DNA from: an uncultured Kouleothrix sp.
Lineage (GTDB): Bacteria; Chloroflexota; Chloroflexia; Chloroflexales; Roseiflexaceae
Assembly: GCA_937858455.1 (NCBI GenBank)
Contig: CALLYN010000502.1
Location: forward strand, 1 to 17,890
Length of the DNA stretch: 17,890 nt
Direction: 5' to 3'
In this document: positions 7,333 to 17,606 of the stretch, piece by piece
Numbering within the stretch: the stretch's first letter is position 1
Layout of the letters: the number at the start of each line of letters is the position of its first letter
Translations under genes and position numbers: made by a program
Notes under the pieces: model-generated
The model's database searches: none
Told to the model about the DNA's origin: nothing
What the model saw: the letters and a program-made list of their open reading frames with translations, nothing else

Positions 7333-7341
7333 TGGTAAAAT
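7333..7341 (+). promoter_or_regulatory. Possible extended -10 promoter for the CheY-like gene
   Basis: TGGTAAAAT contains TAAAAT preceded by TG and one base, the extended -10 pattern of sigma-70 promoters. It lies about 120 bp before the CheY-like start in the only sizeable gap of the signalling block. No -35 hexamer at proper spacing is convincing; TTGCTG at 7308-7313 is 22 bp away. The self-complementary CACATGTG at 7327-7334 overlaps its left end. Confidence 0.3.
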
Positions 7342-7462
7342 AGTCGTACCTGCATATGCATACGGCATCGTCGACCCGGCGGCCCAATGGCAATAGCATG
7401 CAGCCGCCCCGGATGTAAAATGCCCCGAAAGATTTGTGATTCAAGGATACGGAGGTCATCTC

Positions 7463-7876
7463 ATGTCATTGCCGACAAGCCCGGCCGTAACCAATGGCAG
7501 CGCTCCTAGCGTCCTGATTGTCGAGGACGATGCCGCAACTCGCCGACTGTATAAGTTTATGCTGACGAACGGCGGATACCCGGTGATCGAGGCGGAGGAC
7601 GGTGTCGCCGCGCTTGAGCAGCTCGCCAAGCATCCATGCGAACTGGTTATTACCGATATGAATATGCCGCGCATGGACGGCATGGAGCTGATCCAGGCCA
7701 TTCGCCGCGACTATAGCGATGTATATGTGATTCTGATCACCGCGTTTGGCACGCCGGATACCGAGAAGCAGGCTCGGCGGATCGGCGCCAACGATTACCT
7801 GGCCAAGCCGTTCGATTTCGAAGAGCTTGAGCGCCGCGTGCGGCTGTTCTTCGAGAGCCGGCCACGGCCGGCGTAG
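7463..7876 (+). CDS. Single-domain CheY-like response regulator
   Basis: A 137-residue receiver domain with no output domain. All key residues are present: the acidic pocket EDD at 21-23, the phosphorylated Asp65 in ITDMNMP, Thr93 in LITAFG, and Lys115 in AKPFDFEEL. A 17-residue flexible tail precedes the domain. ATG 7463 has an ideal GGAGGT at 7451-7456, 6 nt upstream; the in-frame GTG at 7436 lies before that site and is unlikely. It sits between the partner-switching pair and the histidine kinase, so it could receive phosphate from that kinase or connect the modules. As a lone receiver it must act by protein contact or as a phosphate shuttle. Confidence 0.9.
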   Translation: MSLPTSPAVTNGSAPSVLIVEDDAATRRLYKFMLTNGGYPVIEAEDGVAALEQLAKHPCELVITDMNMPRMDGMELIQAIRRDYSDVYVILITAFGTPDTEKQARRIGANDYLAKPFDFEELERRVRLFFESRPRPA

Positions 7877-7931
7877 TGGCAAGCGCAAGCGGCAGCTGCC
7901 TGGCGCTCGCACGGGCGCACCGCGCTGGAAT

Positions 7932-7961
7932 TTGACCATGGTTCATCATCGCCAGCATTAT
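7932..7961 (+). promoter_or_regulatory. Possible promoter just upstream of the histidine kinase
   Basis: TTGACC (7932-7937, five of six matches to the -35 consensus) is separated by 18 bp from CATTAT (7956-7961, four of six). Transcription would then begin at about 7968, next to the ATG at 7971, giving a leaderless or nearly leaderless message. This fits the lack of a ribosome-binding site before that ATG. Confidence 0.35.
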
Positions 7962-7970
7962 CTATAAACC

Positions 7971-9596
7971 ATGGAGTCAGAACTCCGCGACGTCTACGAA
8001 CAACTTGTCGCCACGCTGCGCGAGCTGCTGCCTTGCAGCGGTATTGCCGTCCTGCTCCCCAGTGGCGCCGCTATTATAACCGCGGCGCAGTTTGGTATCC
8101 CCGCGCTCCCCAGCCAGATCCCAGCTAACCCAAGCACGCTCGGCGCGCTGCAGCGGATCATGGCTGCGCGCCAGCCAGTGCTGGCACGCGCAGCGGGCGC
8201 GCGGCTGCCCACGCCCGGCGCCGGCCCCGACTGGCTGGCTGCGCCAATTCTGGCCGGCGACGAGTGCTACGGCTGCGTGAGCCTGAGCGGCGAGTTCGCG
8301 CCTGGCCACGAGCGGCTGGCTTTATCGGCCGCGCGGCAGGCTGGGCTGGCGCTGCGCATCGCACAGCGAGCGGGGGCGCCGCTCAACCACGATCCTCAGC
8401 TGCGCAGCCTGGAGGCGCGGGTACGCCAGGCGGCCGACCAGGCCACTGCGCTGGCGCTGGTCGTCGACGCGGCGCTCGCGCTGACGCAGGCCAGCCACTG
8501 CGGCATCTTCACCAACAAGCAGGGCCGCGCGGCCTTGCTGGCGCGCCGCGGCTACACCCCGGAAGAGGCCGCCTTGGTGCAGCAAATCCCACCCAGCCTC
8601 GAGCACGGCCTGACCGGCCGGGCCTTCCGCGACGGTACGCTGGCCTACTCGGCCGATATCGAAAACGACGCGCTGGCACTGCCGGCGCTGGCCGGCTCGC
8701 GCGCGCAGCTGGTGATCCCGATCGGCGAGGGCCAACCGTGCCTTGGGATCATCGATCTTCAGTCATCGCGCCTTGGCGCCTTTCAGCCGCTCGACCCGGC
8801 CCTGTTCCTGGCGCTTGGGCACCTCGCCGCTGTGGCGCTGGCGGCGCCCGCGGCACGTACGCTGGGCGCGCCGGCCAGCGAGACACACGTCAGCGCCGAG
8901 CACGACCTGCTGCTTTCCTCGCGGCTGGCGGTCGTCACCGACCTGGCGGCCGGCGTCGCGCACGAGATCAACAACCCGCTCACAACCATTCTCGGGTATA
9001 CCCACCTGCTGCTGCGCGACCAGCAGCTGCCGCAAGCCACGCGCGACGACATCGCCCAGATCATGGTCGAGGGCCAGCGCATTGCCGCGCTTGTCGAGCG
9101 CTTCCTGCGCTTCGCCCAGCCATCGGCAACCGGCAAGTGCCCGGTGGTGATCGACGAGCCGCTGCACGAAGCACTGGGGCTGCTGCGCAGCCGCATCCAA
9201 GAGAGCGGGATTCACCTCGACGTCGCGCTGCCCGAAAGCTCGCCGATGGTGTTGGGGCAGGCCGGGCAGATCGAGCAAGCATTTCTCGAGCTGCTGCAAA
9301 ACGCGATCGAAGCCATGAACACCAGCGACGAGCGCCGCCTCAGCGTGCAGGTGAGCGAGCAGCACAACTGGGTGCGCGTGGCCATCGCCGATACCGGCCG
9401 CGGCATCCGGCCCGACCTGCTGACCCGCGTATTCGAGCCGGGCTTCACCACCAAAGTCGATAAAGGCATTGCGCGCGGCCTGGGCCTGGGGCTCTACGCC
9501 GTCCACACGATCGCGCAAGAGCACTGGGGCCGCGTCGAAGTGCAGAGCCACGTGTGGCGTGGCAGCACCTTTACATTGTGCCTGCCGGCGATCTAA
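7971..9596 (+). CDS. Soluble GAF-GAF histidine kinase
   Basis: A 541-residue sensor kinase without signal peptide or membrane segments. Order: a divergent GAF-like domain (about 10-135), a second GAF domain (about 150-295, with SLEHGLTGRAFRDG and LGIIDLQSS), a HisKA dimerisation helix with the H box AHEINNPL (His331), and a HATPase_c domain with N box LLQNAIEAM (N444), G1 ADTGRG, the segment FEPGFTTK and G2 GLGLGLYAVH. All catalytic motifs are intact. GAF domains suggest a cytoplasmic small-molecule, redox or light signal; I see no clear chromophore or haem motif. No ribosome-binding site precedes ATG 7971, and a promoter-like element ends just before it. It is flanked by a lone receiver and a receiver-HD-GYP protein, the obvious phosphate acceptors. 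Confidence 0.9.
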   Translation: MESELRDVYEQLVATLRELLPCSGIAVLLPSGAAIITAAQFGIPALPSQIPANPSTLGALQRIMAARQPVLARAAGARLPTPGAGPDWLAAPILAGDECYGCVSLSGEFAPGHERLALSAARQAGLALRIAQRAGAPLNHDPQLRSLEARVRQAADQATALALVVDAALALTQASHCGIFTNKQGRAALLARRGYTPEEAALVQQIPPSLEHGLTGRAFRDGTLAYSADIENDALALPALAGSRAQLVIPIGEGQPCLGIIDLQSSRLGAFQPLDPALFLALGHLAAVALAAPAARTLGAPASETHVSAEHDLLLSSRLAVVTDLAAGVAHEINNPLTTILGYTHLLLRDQQLPQATRDDIAQIMVEGQRIAALVERFLRFAQPSATGKCPVVIDEPLHEALGLLRSRIQESGIHLDVALPESSPMVLGQAGQIEQAFLELLQNAIEAMNTSDERRLSVQVSEQHNWVRVAIADTGRGIRPDLLTRVFEPGFTTKVDKGIARGLGLGLYAVHTIAQEHWGRVEVQSHVWRGSTFTLCLPAI

Positions 9597-9696
9597 ACGT
9601 TTATACACCTACGACCCACTCGCGTATCCGGTTGGTTCGCCCTGGCGATATACATGGCAAACTAGCCCGTGCCCGCAGCACAAAAGGTACACCGAC

Positions 9697-11238
9697 ATGA
9701 GCACCCTCGCCACACCCGAACCCGCTGAGCAAGGCCCTTCGCGGCTGCTGATCGTCGAAGACGACACCAATGTACGCGATTTCTGCGTGCGCCTGCTGCG
9801 CATGAACGGCTACCAGGTAGTGGCCGCCGAGAATGGGCGCGTTGCGCTGCAATACCTGAGCCAGGCCAGCTACGACCTGGTATTCACCGACCTGCAGATG
9901 CCCGAGATGGGCGGGATCGAGCTGCTGAACGAGCTGCGCGAGCACTACCCCGACACCGACGCGATCGTATTCACGGCTCACGCCACTGTCGAGACCGCGC
10001 GCCAGGCGCTCAAGCTGGGGGCCTTCGACTATCTCACCAAGCCGGTAACGGTCGACGACCTCGAGCGCACTGTGCGGCGCGCGATGGAGTGGCGGCGCGT
10101 GCGGCAAGAGAAGCAGCGCCTCTCGCAGATCGTGGCGCTGCACGAGATGAGCCAGACCTTCACCTCGACGCTCGATACCGCCACAGCGGTGCGCGAGATC
10201 GTGCGGCTGCTGTGGCGGCGCTTCGCCCCGCGCGCGCTCTCGCTCTCGCTGCTGCACCCCGAGGACGACGAGCTTGAGCTACTGGCCCAGCGCGGCGCCG
10301 GGATCGACCGTGCGCCGAACAGCCGGGCGGCCGTGCGCGGCTACGACGAGCAGGCGATCGTGCGCGCGCACATCGAGCTGGTTGGCGACGACCACGACGC
10401 GCCCAGCCCACGGCACCTGGCCCGCATCACCCTGCGCACCAGCGATCGGCCAGTGGGCCTGCTGCAGCTGGCGCGCAGCGCCGACCAGCCCGGCTTCGAC
10501 AACGACGACCGCACGCTGCTGAACGTATGCGCCTCGCATATCGCCGCGTCGCTCGACAACGGCAGGCTCTACCAGCAGCTGAAAGATCAGAACCTTCAGA
10601 CGATCGCGGCGCTGGCGGCGGCGATCGATGCGCGCGACCCGTACACAGCCGGGCATTCCGAGCAGGTGCGGCGCTACGCCGTGCGGCTGGGCGAAGTGCT
10701 GAGCCTTCCGGCCCAGCGGGTGGAGTATATTCACTACGGCGCGCTGCTGCACGATATCGGCAAGATCGGCATTCGCGACTACATTTTGCTCAAGCCAGGC
10801 CCGCTGAGCGAAGAAGAGTACGCGATCATGCAGTCGCACCCGACGATTGGCGCCGACATCCTGCGCAAGATCAAGGCGCTGCGCGACGTCATCCCGATCA
10901 TCGAGTGCCACCACGAGCGCCTGGATGGCCGTGGCTACCCGCGCCACCTCCAAGGCCCGCAGGTGCGCGAGGAGGCGCGGATCGTGGCGATTGCCGACGC
11001 CTACGATGCCATGACCTCACACCGCGCCTATCGCCGGGCCATGGAGGCCGAGCAGGCATTTCATATTCTGATGAATGGCCGTGGCACACACTGGGATGGC
11101 CAGTTTGTTGAGGTGTTCGTCGAGATGATGCGCCGCGAGGGCACAGCGCTGCTGTTGCCGCGCCCGCGCCCGCCGCAGCTGGCCGTGAACGGATTGCTCG
11201 AGCGGCCAGTCGCGATCGAGCTTGAGGCACGCGACTAG
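9697..11238 (+). CDS. Response regulator with GAF and HD-GYP c-di-GMP phosphodiesterase
   Basis: A 513-residue protein with three domains. The receiver (about 15-130) has acidic residues EDD 21-23, Asp65 in FTDLQMP, and Lys115 in LTKPV. A GAF domain follows (about 150-285), then an HD-GYP domain (about 300-480) with the HD pair H352-D353 in LLHDIGKIG, HHE at 405-407 and the diagnostic GRGYP at 411-415. In the family HD-GYP enzymes hydrolyse c-di-GMP to pGpG or GMP, as in RpfG, which has a similar receiver-HD-GYP layout. All metal-binding motifs look intact, so activity is expected. ATG 9697 follows AAAAGG (9682-9687) by about 9 nt; the frame is open further upstream but overlaps the kinase gene. 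It is probably phosphorylated by that kinase. It converges with gyrA after 12 bp. Confidence 0.92.
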   Translation: MSTLATPEPAEQGPSRLLIVEDDTNVRDFCVRLLRMNGYQVVAAENGRVALQYLSQASYDLVFTDLQMPEMGGIELLNELREHYPDTDAIVFTAHATVETARQALKLGAFDYLTKPVTVDDLERTVRRAMEWRRVRQEKQRLSQIVALHEMSQTFTSTLDTATAVREIVRLLWRRFAPRALSLSLLHPEDDELELLAQRGAGIDRAPNSRAAVRGYDEQAIVRAHIELVGDDHDAPSPRHLARITLRTSDRPVGLLQLARSADQPGFDNDDRTLLNVCASHIAASLDNGRLYQQLKDQNLQTIAALAAAIDARDPYTAGHSEQVRRYAVRLGEVLSLPAQRVEYIHYGALLHDIGKIGIRDYILLKPGPLSEEEYAIMQSHPTIGADILRKIKALRDVIPIIECHHERLDGRGYPRHLQGPQVREEARIVAIADAYDAMTSHRAYRRAMEAEQAFHILMNGRGTHWDGQFVEVFVEMMRREGTALLLPRPRPPQLAVNGLLERPVAIELEARD

Positions 11239-11250
11239 GCCGTATTGGTA

Positions 11251-13749
<2,499 letters not shown>

Positions 13750-13766
13750 GACGCCTCCAGAACGCG

Positions 13767-13796
13767 ATCAGCGGCGGCAAAAAGCCGCCGGCTGAT
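13767..13796 (-). promoter_or_regulatory. Strong hairpin in the gyrA leader
   Basis: ATCAGCGGCGGC (13767-13778) and GCCGCCGGCTGAT (13784-13796) are complementary over 12 pairs with one bulged base, around a five-base A/T loop. It lies between the promoter and the ribosome-binding site, about 17 nt before the gyrA ATG on the transcribed strand. No T-tract follows in either direction, so it is not a typical terminator. It could protect the message or modulate translation or early elongation of gyrA. Confidence 0.6.
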
Positions 13797-13834
13797 AATT
13801 TCTCGTACTTAATGCACGGCTCGATTCTCTGCAT

Positions 13835-13863
13835 ATTATACCGCTAAATCGCGGTTTTGTCCA
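13835..13863 (-). promoter_or_regulatory. Near-consensus sigma-70 promoter of gyrA
   Basis: On the minus strand TGGACA (13863-13858, five of six) is followed by exactly 17 bp and then a perfect TATAAT (13840-13835). Transcription should begin near 13828, giving a leader of about 79 nt that includes the hairpin at 13767-13796. Confidence 0.75.
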
Positions 13864-14000
13864 TGAAAATCAGCACATATTTTCTACCGAAAAAGACGTG
13901 CTCGGCAGTAGCTCAGCGGTCGCATGCCTGGCAGGCCGCGCCCTCCAAACTGCATTGCTTAGGTGGCTTGAAACGAAGTAAGCTCGCCGTGGACGGCGCG

Positions 14001-14741
14001 CTATTCAGGCGGAGGAGGCACGGTGCCGGCAGCCTCGTGGCCAAGGCCGCGCACCGCCACCGGGCCGAAGCCCAGGTAGTCGCAGGAGGTAAGCTGGTAG
14101 TACACGCCGTCGACCACGCCCTGGGTGGCGACGGCCCAATCGTGGGGGCGATGCAGGTGGCCATACACGCAAGCGACGGCGCCGGAAGCCGCGATGCGCC
14201 GGGCAAACTCGGTAGGCCGATGATCGAGGAATGGCGGGTAATGCACCATGACGACAATCGGCTTGGCGCCGGCGGCCAGCTTGCGCGCGGCCTGGAGCGC
14301 CAGATCGAGCCGGATCAGCTCGCGGTTATACACCACCTGATCTTCGTCGGGCTTGAAGCCGGGGGTATCGGGGGTGATCCAGCCACGCGTGCCACACACC
14401 ACCACATCGCCAAGATCAAGCGCGTCGCCCTGGACCACTGCCAGCGAAGGCGGGAGCTGGCGGCGCACCCGCCCGGTGCTCTCCCACCAGTAGTCGTGGT
14501 TGCCGCGCGAAAGCACCTTGCGCCCCGGCAGCGCGTCGATCCAGGCTAGGTCGGGCAGGGCTTCGGGCAGCTTAAGCGCCCACGAAATATCGCCGGCGAT
14601 CAGCACGGTGTCGGCGTCGCGCACGCGCGCGCGCCACGCCGCCGCCACGCGCTGCGGGTGCTGTTTCCAGCGGTCGCCAAAGATATCCATTGGCTTTGGC
14701 TTCACCGACGAAAGATGCAGATCCGAAATAGTCCATATCAC
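14001..14741 (-). CDS. Calcineurin-like metallophosphoesterase
   Basis: A 246-residue cytoplasmic protein with all motifs of the two-metal calcineurin-like phosphoesterase fold: DLH (D7, H9), GD in IAGDISW (50-51), GNHD (80-83), VHYPP (H167) and GHLH (194-197). The metal site looks complete, so hydrolysis of a phosphomonoester or phosphodiester is expected; the substrate is unknown. The start is taken as GTG at 14741 because homologues typically begin a few residues before the ISDLHLS strand; an upstream in-frame TTG (14792) would add a 17-residue extension without support. No clear ribosome-binding site is seen. It is divergent from the Crp/Fnr gene, with 117 bp between the starts. Confidence 0.85.
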   Translation of the reverse strand: MIWTISDLHLSSVKPKPMDIFGDRWKQHPQRVAAAWRARVRDADTVLIAGDISWALKLPEALPDLAWIDALPGRKVLSRGNHDYWWESTGRVRRQLPPSLAVVQGDALDLGDVVVCGTRGWITPDTPGFKPDEDQVVYNRELIRLDLALQAARKLAAGAKPIVVMVHYPPFLDHRPTEFARRIAASGAVACVYGHLHRPHDWAVATQGVVDGVYYQLTSCDYLGFGPVAVRGLGHEAAGTVPPPPE

Positions 14742-14821
14742 GGCGCTATGATACCAGAGGCTTGGCGGCTTGCCAAACGCGGTGCGTGACAAACATCATA
14801 GTGCTGGCGCCGGCGCGCTTT

Positions 14822-14827
14822 TATAAT
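14822..14827 (+). promoter_or_regulatory. Perfect -10 element upstream of the Crp/Fnr-type gene
   Basis: TATAAT lies 31 bp before the preferred ATG at 14859. A transcript starting near 14834 would keep the GGGGGA ribosome-binding site. No good -35 hexamer is found at 16-18 bp, so an activator or an upstream element may be needed. Confidence 0.5.
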
Positions 14828-14858
14828 AGACTTCATTGGACATACAATGGGGGAACCG

Positions 14859-15548
14859 ATGAACAAGCTCGAACTGCTCAAGCGCGTCACCGCGTTTCGG
14901 CGGCTTAGCAGCGAACAGCTGGCGCTCCTGGCGCGCAGCGTCGGGTCGCGGGCATTTCAGCGCGGCGAGATCATCTTCCACCAGGGCAGTATCGGCAGCA
15001 CACTGTATATCATCGTAGCCGGGCAGGTGCGGATCTACACCACCAGCGAGGCCGGGCAGGAGCTGACGGTGACGCTGTTTCGCGACGGCGACTTCTTTGG
15101 CGAGATGGCGCTGCTCGACGGCCAGCCGCGCGCCGCTAGCGCCGAGGCTATGTGCCACACCACCACGCTGACGCTGCACCGCGCGGCGTTTCTCGACACC
15201 ATCAACGCCTGCCCGCCGATCGCCGCCTCGGTGCTCGAGGTCATGGCCGCGCGCATTCGCCAGGCAAATATGGCCGCCGAGCAGCTGGCGAACATGTCGG
15301 CCTCGCAGCGCGTGGTGCGGCAGCTGCTCAGCCTGGCCGCGCGCTACGGCACCGCCGACGGCGGCGAGATCCGGATCGACATCCACCTGACCCAAGACGA
15401 CCTGGCCAGCCTATCGGGCACCACGCGCGAGACCGTGAACCGCGTGCTCGCAAACCTGCGCGGCCAGGGCCTCATCCGCGTCGAGCGCGCGCGCGTCAGC
15501 GTGATCGATCTCGACCAGCTCGAACACTCCGGCGATTCGCCCGGCTAA
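14859..15548 (+). CDS. Crp/Fnr-family transcriptional regulator
   Basis: A 229-residue regulator with an N-terminal cyclic-nucleotide-binding jelly roll (about 10-125) and a C-terminal winged helix (about 145-215). The phosphate-binding cassette reads FGEMALLDGQPRAAS (80-94) with Glu82 and Arg91 in place, so cAMP or a related nucleotide could bind. There is no N-terminal cysteine cluster, which argues against an oxygen-sensing FNR. The helix-turn-helix is TQDDLASLSGTTRETVNRVL (178-197), a classic Crp-family recognition helix. ATG 14859 follows GGGGGA by 4 nt; the in-frame ATG at 14847 is an alternative. DUF3307 follows after 28 bp in the same direction, so the two may share a transcript. Target genes are unknown; I found no clear TGTGA-N6-TCACA site nearby. 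Confidence 0.9.
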   Translation: MNKLELLKRVTAFRRLSSEQLALLARSVGSRAFQRGEIIFHQGSIGSTLYIIVAGQVRIYTTSEAGQELTVTLFRDGDFFGEMALLDGQPRAASAEAMCHTTTLTLHRAAFLDTINACPPIAASVLEVMAARIRQANMAAEQLANMSASQRVVRQLLSLAARYGTADGGEIRIDIHLTQDDLASLSGTTRETVNRVLANLRGQGLIRVERARVSVIDLDQLEHSGDSPG

Positions 15549-15576
15549 CGGACCTTTGAAGGCAAGGAGCTCGCCC

Positions 15577-16254
15577 ATGCTGTACCTGTTCGTGTTCGCG
15601 CACCTCGTCGCCGATTTCGTGCTGCAGCCCTACTGGCTGGTGTTGCGCAAGCGCCGGGTGGACGGCCTGCTGATCCACTGCGCGATCGTGCTCGGCTGCA
15701 TGCTGACGCTGCCACTGCTCGACCGCGCGGCGCTGGCGCTCGTCCCCGCGATGCTGGCGATCACCGCCGTGCACTTCGCGGCCGACTGGTGGAAGGTACG
15801 GTTTGGCGATCGTATTCCTGGGCCGCCGATCGGGCCATTTCTGCTCGACCAGCTGATCCACCTGGCAACGCTGATCGGGGTGCTGAGCCTGGCGCTGGCG
15901 CAGGCGCAGGTATGGCAGATCAGCGCCTCACCATTCGCACGGCTGGCGCTCTACGGCTCGGCCTACATTATCGCGGCATTCGCCACGCCGATCGGCGTGA
16001 TGATCTGGCTGGATCCGGGCTTCTCGAACGCGGCGCTGGCCGGCGGCACGCGGCTGCGCAGCGTGCTGGCCGGGGCCTCGGCGGTGTCGCTCGCGATCTT
16101 CGGCGGCTTGCTGGCGCTGCCCGCCACGCTGATCGGGATGACCATGCTGGCACGCCACCCGCGCTCGAACCACCCGCTCGATCTGCCGGCGGGTATGCTC
16201 GCAGTGCTGTGCGTGGGCGCAACAGTGGGCACAGTGCTGGCGCTGCTGCAGTAA
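15577..16254 (+). CDS. DUF3307 integral membrane protein
   Basis: A 225-residue membrane protein with about six to seven hydrophobic segments. It matches the DUF3307 pattern: HLVADFVLQPYWLVLRK near the N-terminus (9-25), VHFAADWWK (65-73) and FLLDQLIHL (88-96), where the His, Asp and Gln residues are the conserved features. The function of the family is unknown. ATG 15577 has AAGGAG at 15564-15569, 7 nt upstream; an earlier in-frame TTG at 15556 precedes that site and is unlikely. The gene lies 28 bp after the Crp/Fnr-type gene and is followed by a hairpin terminator candidate. Confidence 0.85.
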   Translation: MLYLFVFAHLVADFVLQPYWLVLRKRRVDGLLIHCAIVLGCMLTLPLLDRAALALVPAMLAITAVHFAADWWKVRFGDRIPGPPIGPFLLDQLIHLATLIGVLSLALAQAQVWQISASPFARLALYGSAYIIAAFATPIGVMIWLDPGFSNAALAGGTRLRSVLAGASAVSLAIFGGLLALPATLIGMTMLARHPRSNHPLDLPAGMLAVLCVGATVGTVLALLQ

Positions 16255-16275
16255 GGGGGTGGCTTCGCCACCCCC
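16255..16275. terminator. Hairpin between convergent DUF3307 and sigma factor genes
   Basis: GGGGGTGGC and GCCACCCCC form a perfect 9-bp stem around a TTC loop, directly after the DUF3307 stop codon and 39 bp past the end of the sigma factor gene. The position between convergent genes suggests a bidirectional terminator. No T-tract follows on either strand, so termination may be inefficient or depend on other factors. Confidence 0.55.
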
Positions 16276-16314
16276 GACCCACACGGCAGCCTATGTTTTC
16301 ATCCCAGCTTGGCG

Positions 16315-17439
16315 CTACTCGAGGTAGCCGCGCAGGTGGCGGCCATATGCCGGATGGCGCAGCTTACGCAGCACACGGGCCTCGATCTGGCGGATCCGCT
16401 CGCGCGTGATGCCAAACTCGCGGCCAACCTCTTCGAGCGTGCGATACTGTCCGTCGGCCAGGCCATAGCGCAGCTGAATAATCCGCCGCTCGCGCTCGGG
16501 CAGCTTCTGCAAGGCGATATCGATCTGCTCGCGCAGCAGGTGCTTGGCAGCCTGATCGAGCGGCAGCGCGCCAGCCCGGTCTTCGATAAAATCGCCCAGC
16601 ACTGCGTCGCCCTCGGCGCCAACCGGCGACTCGAGCGAGAGCGTCTGACGCGAGGCCTCAAGCGCGCGGCGCACCTTTTCGCCCGACAAGCCCAGCTCAA
16701 GCGCCACTTCGTCGGGGGTAGGCTCGTGCTCCATCGACTGCTGCAGGCGGTTAGCCGTGCGCAGCACGCGGTTGATCGTTTCGCCGACATGCACCGGCAG
16801 GCGAATGGTGCGGCTCTGGTCGGCGATCGCGCGGGTGATCGCCTGGCGCACCCACCAGGTGGCGTAGGTAGAAAACTTAAAGCCGCGATGATAATCGAAT
16901 TTTTCGGCGGCGCGCATCAGGCCGATATTGCCTTCCTGGATAAGATCGAGGAACGACAGGCCGCGGCCAAGGTACTTTTTCGCGATCGAGACGACCAGGC
17001 GTAGATTCGCCTGGATCAGATGCTCACGGGCTGCCTGGCCCTCGGCCGAGCAGCGGAGCAGCTCGGCGCGCTCGCCGGCCTCACAATCGCCACCCGCCAG
17101 CCGCGTGTCGGCCTGCTCGCCTGCCTCGATCTGCCGCGCCAGACGCTGCTCTTCAGGCGCGCTCAGCAGCCCGACGCGCCCGATCTCGCGCAGGTAGATC
17201 CGCACCGGGTCGTCGGCGGCAATGCCCTGCTCATCGAGGCCGGCATCAAGATCATCGCCGAGCGCCTCGTCGTCGGCTGCCACAGTGGCGTATGGATCGA
17301 GCTCGGCGCTAGACGCACCAGTGGTGGGGCTAGCAGCGGAAGCGTAAGCGGGCGGTGCCAGGTAATCGTAGGCAGGGGCGGAGGCGAGGTGCCGCTTGTC
17401 GCGGGCCGTGGACAACAGCAGATCGAGTGTATCGTTCAC
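16315..17439 (-). CDS. rpoD: Primary-type sigma-70 RNA polymerase sigma factor
   Basis: A 374-residue sigma factor of group 1/2. Region 1.2 is [18 protein letters not shown] (76-93). Region 2 includes [39 protein letters not shown] and [18 protein letters not shown]. Region 3 begins near [12 protein letters not shown]. Region 4 has [15 protein letters not shown], the helix-turn-helix [21 protein letters not shown] and the ending LRKLRHP. It recruits core RNA polymerase to -35/-10 promoters. The first 75 residues are Ala- and Asp-rich low complexity, and a recognisable region 1.1 is absent. GTG 17439 is chosen because the upstream in-frame ATG (17505) lies inside the promoter. Group 1 versus group 2 cannot be settled without comparing the genome's other sigma genes. 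Confidence 0.88.
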   Translation of the reverse strand: MNDTLDLLLSTARDKRHLASAPAYDYLAPPAYASAASPTTGASSAELDPYATVAADDEALGDDLDAGLDEQGIAADDPVRIYLREIGRVGLLSAPEEQRLARQIEAGEQADTRLAGGDCEAGERAELLRCSAEGQAAREHLIQANLRLVVSIAKKYLGRGLSFLDLIQEGNIGLMRAAEKFDYHRGFKFSTYATWWVRQAITRAIADQSRTIRLPVHVGETINRVLRTANRLQQSMEHEPTPDEVALELGLSGEKVRRALEASRQTLSLESPVGAEGDAVLGDFIEDRAGALPLDQAAKHLLREQIDIALQKLPERERRIIQLRYGLADGQYRTLEEVGREFGITRERIRQIEARVLRKLRHPAYGRHLRGYLE

Positions 17440-17487
17440 TGGGTCCGGCTTTCTATTAAAACGGCCTGGCCATGTTATGCAAAGTGC

Positions 17488-17516
17488 ACTATACCACAGA
17501 ATCATGGCGGCTTCAA
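17488..17516 (-). promoter_or_regulatory. Promoter P1 of the sigma factor gene
   Basis: TTGAAG (17516-17511) and TATAGT (17493-17488) on the minus strand are separated by exactly 17 bp, with four and five matches to consensus. Transcription would start near 17481, giving a leader of about 42 nt before GTG 17439. Confidence 0.6.
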
Positions 17517-17532
17517 GGGGGTATTTTTTACG

Positions 17533-17541
17533 ATTCTAGCA
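17533..17541 (-). promoter_or_regulatory. Possible second promoter (extended -10) of the sigma factor gene
   Basis: TGCTAGAAT on the minus strand carries TAGAAT with the TG of an extended -10, about 45 bp upstream of P1 in the AT-rich gap after ruvC. No good -35 is present at 16-18 bp. Confidence 0.3.
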
Positions 17542-17606
17542 CATACAACATTGCTTTAACGAATGGTGAAAGAATGCAGGGAAGATATCGCATGCAATGC
17601 TGAAAA

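Noticed and set aside
8264..9463. 399-codon frame inside the histidine kinase gene
   Set aside because: It is Ala/Arg/Gly-rich with no domain and is fully overlapped by an intact GAF-GAF-HisKA-HATPase protein.
9638..9654. TTGGTT and TATACA as a promoter for the HD-GYP gene
   Set aside because: Only 11 bp separate the hexamers, too short for a sigma-70 promoter.
13905..13945. tRNA-like stretch AGTAGCTCAGCGGT between gyrA and the metallophosphoesterase gene
   Set aside because: It resembles a tRNA D-arm start, but the matching GAGC of the D-stem, an anticodon stem and a T-loop are all absent, so no cloverleaf forms. At most a chance match or an old fragment.
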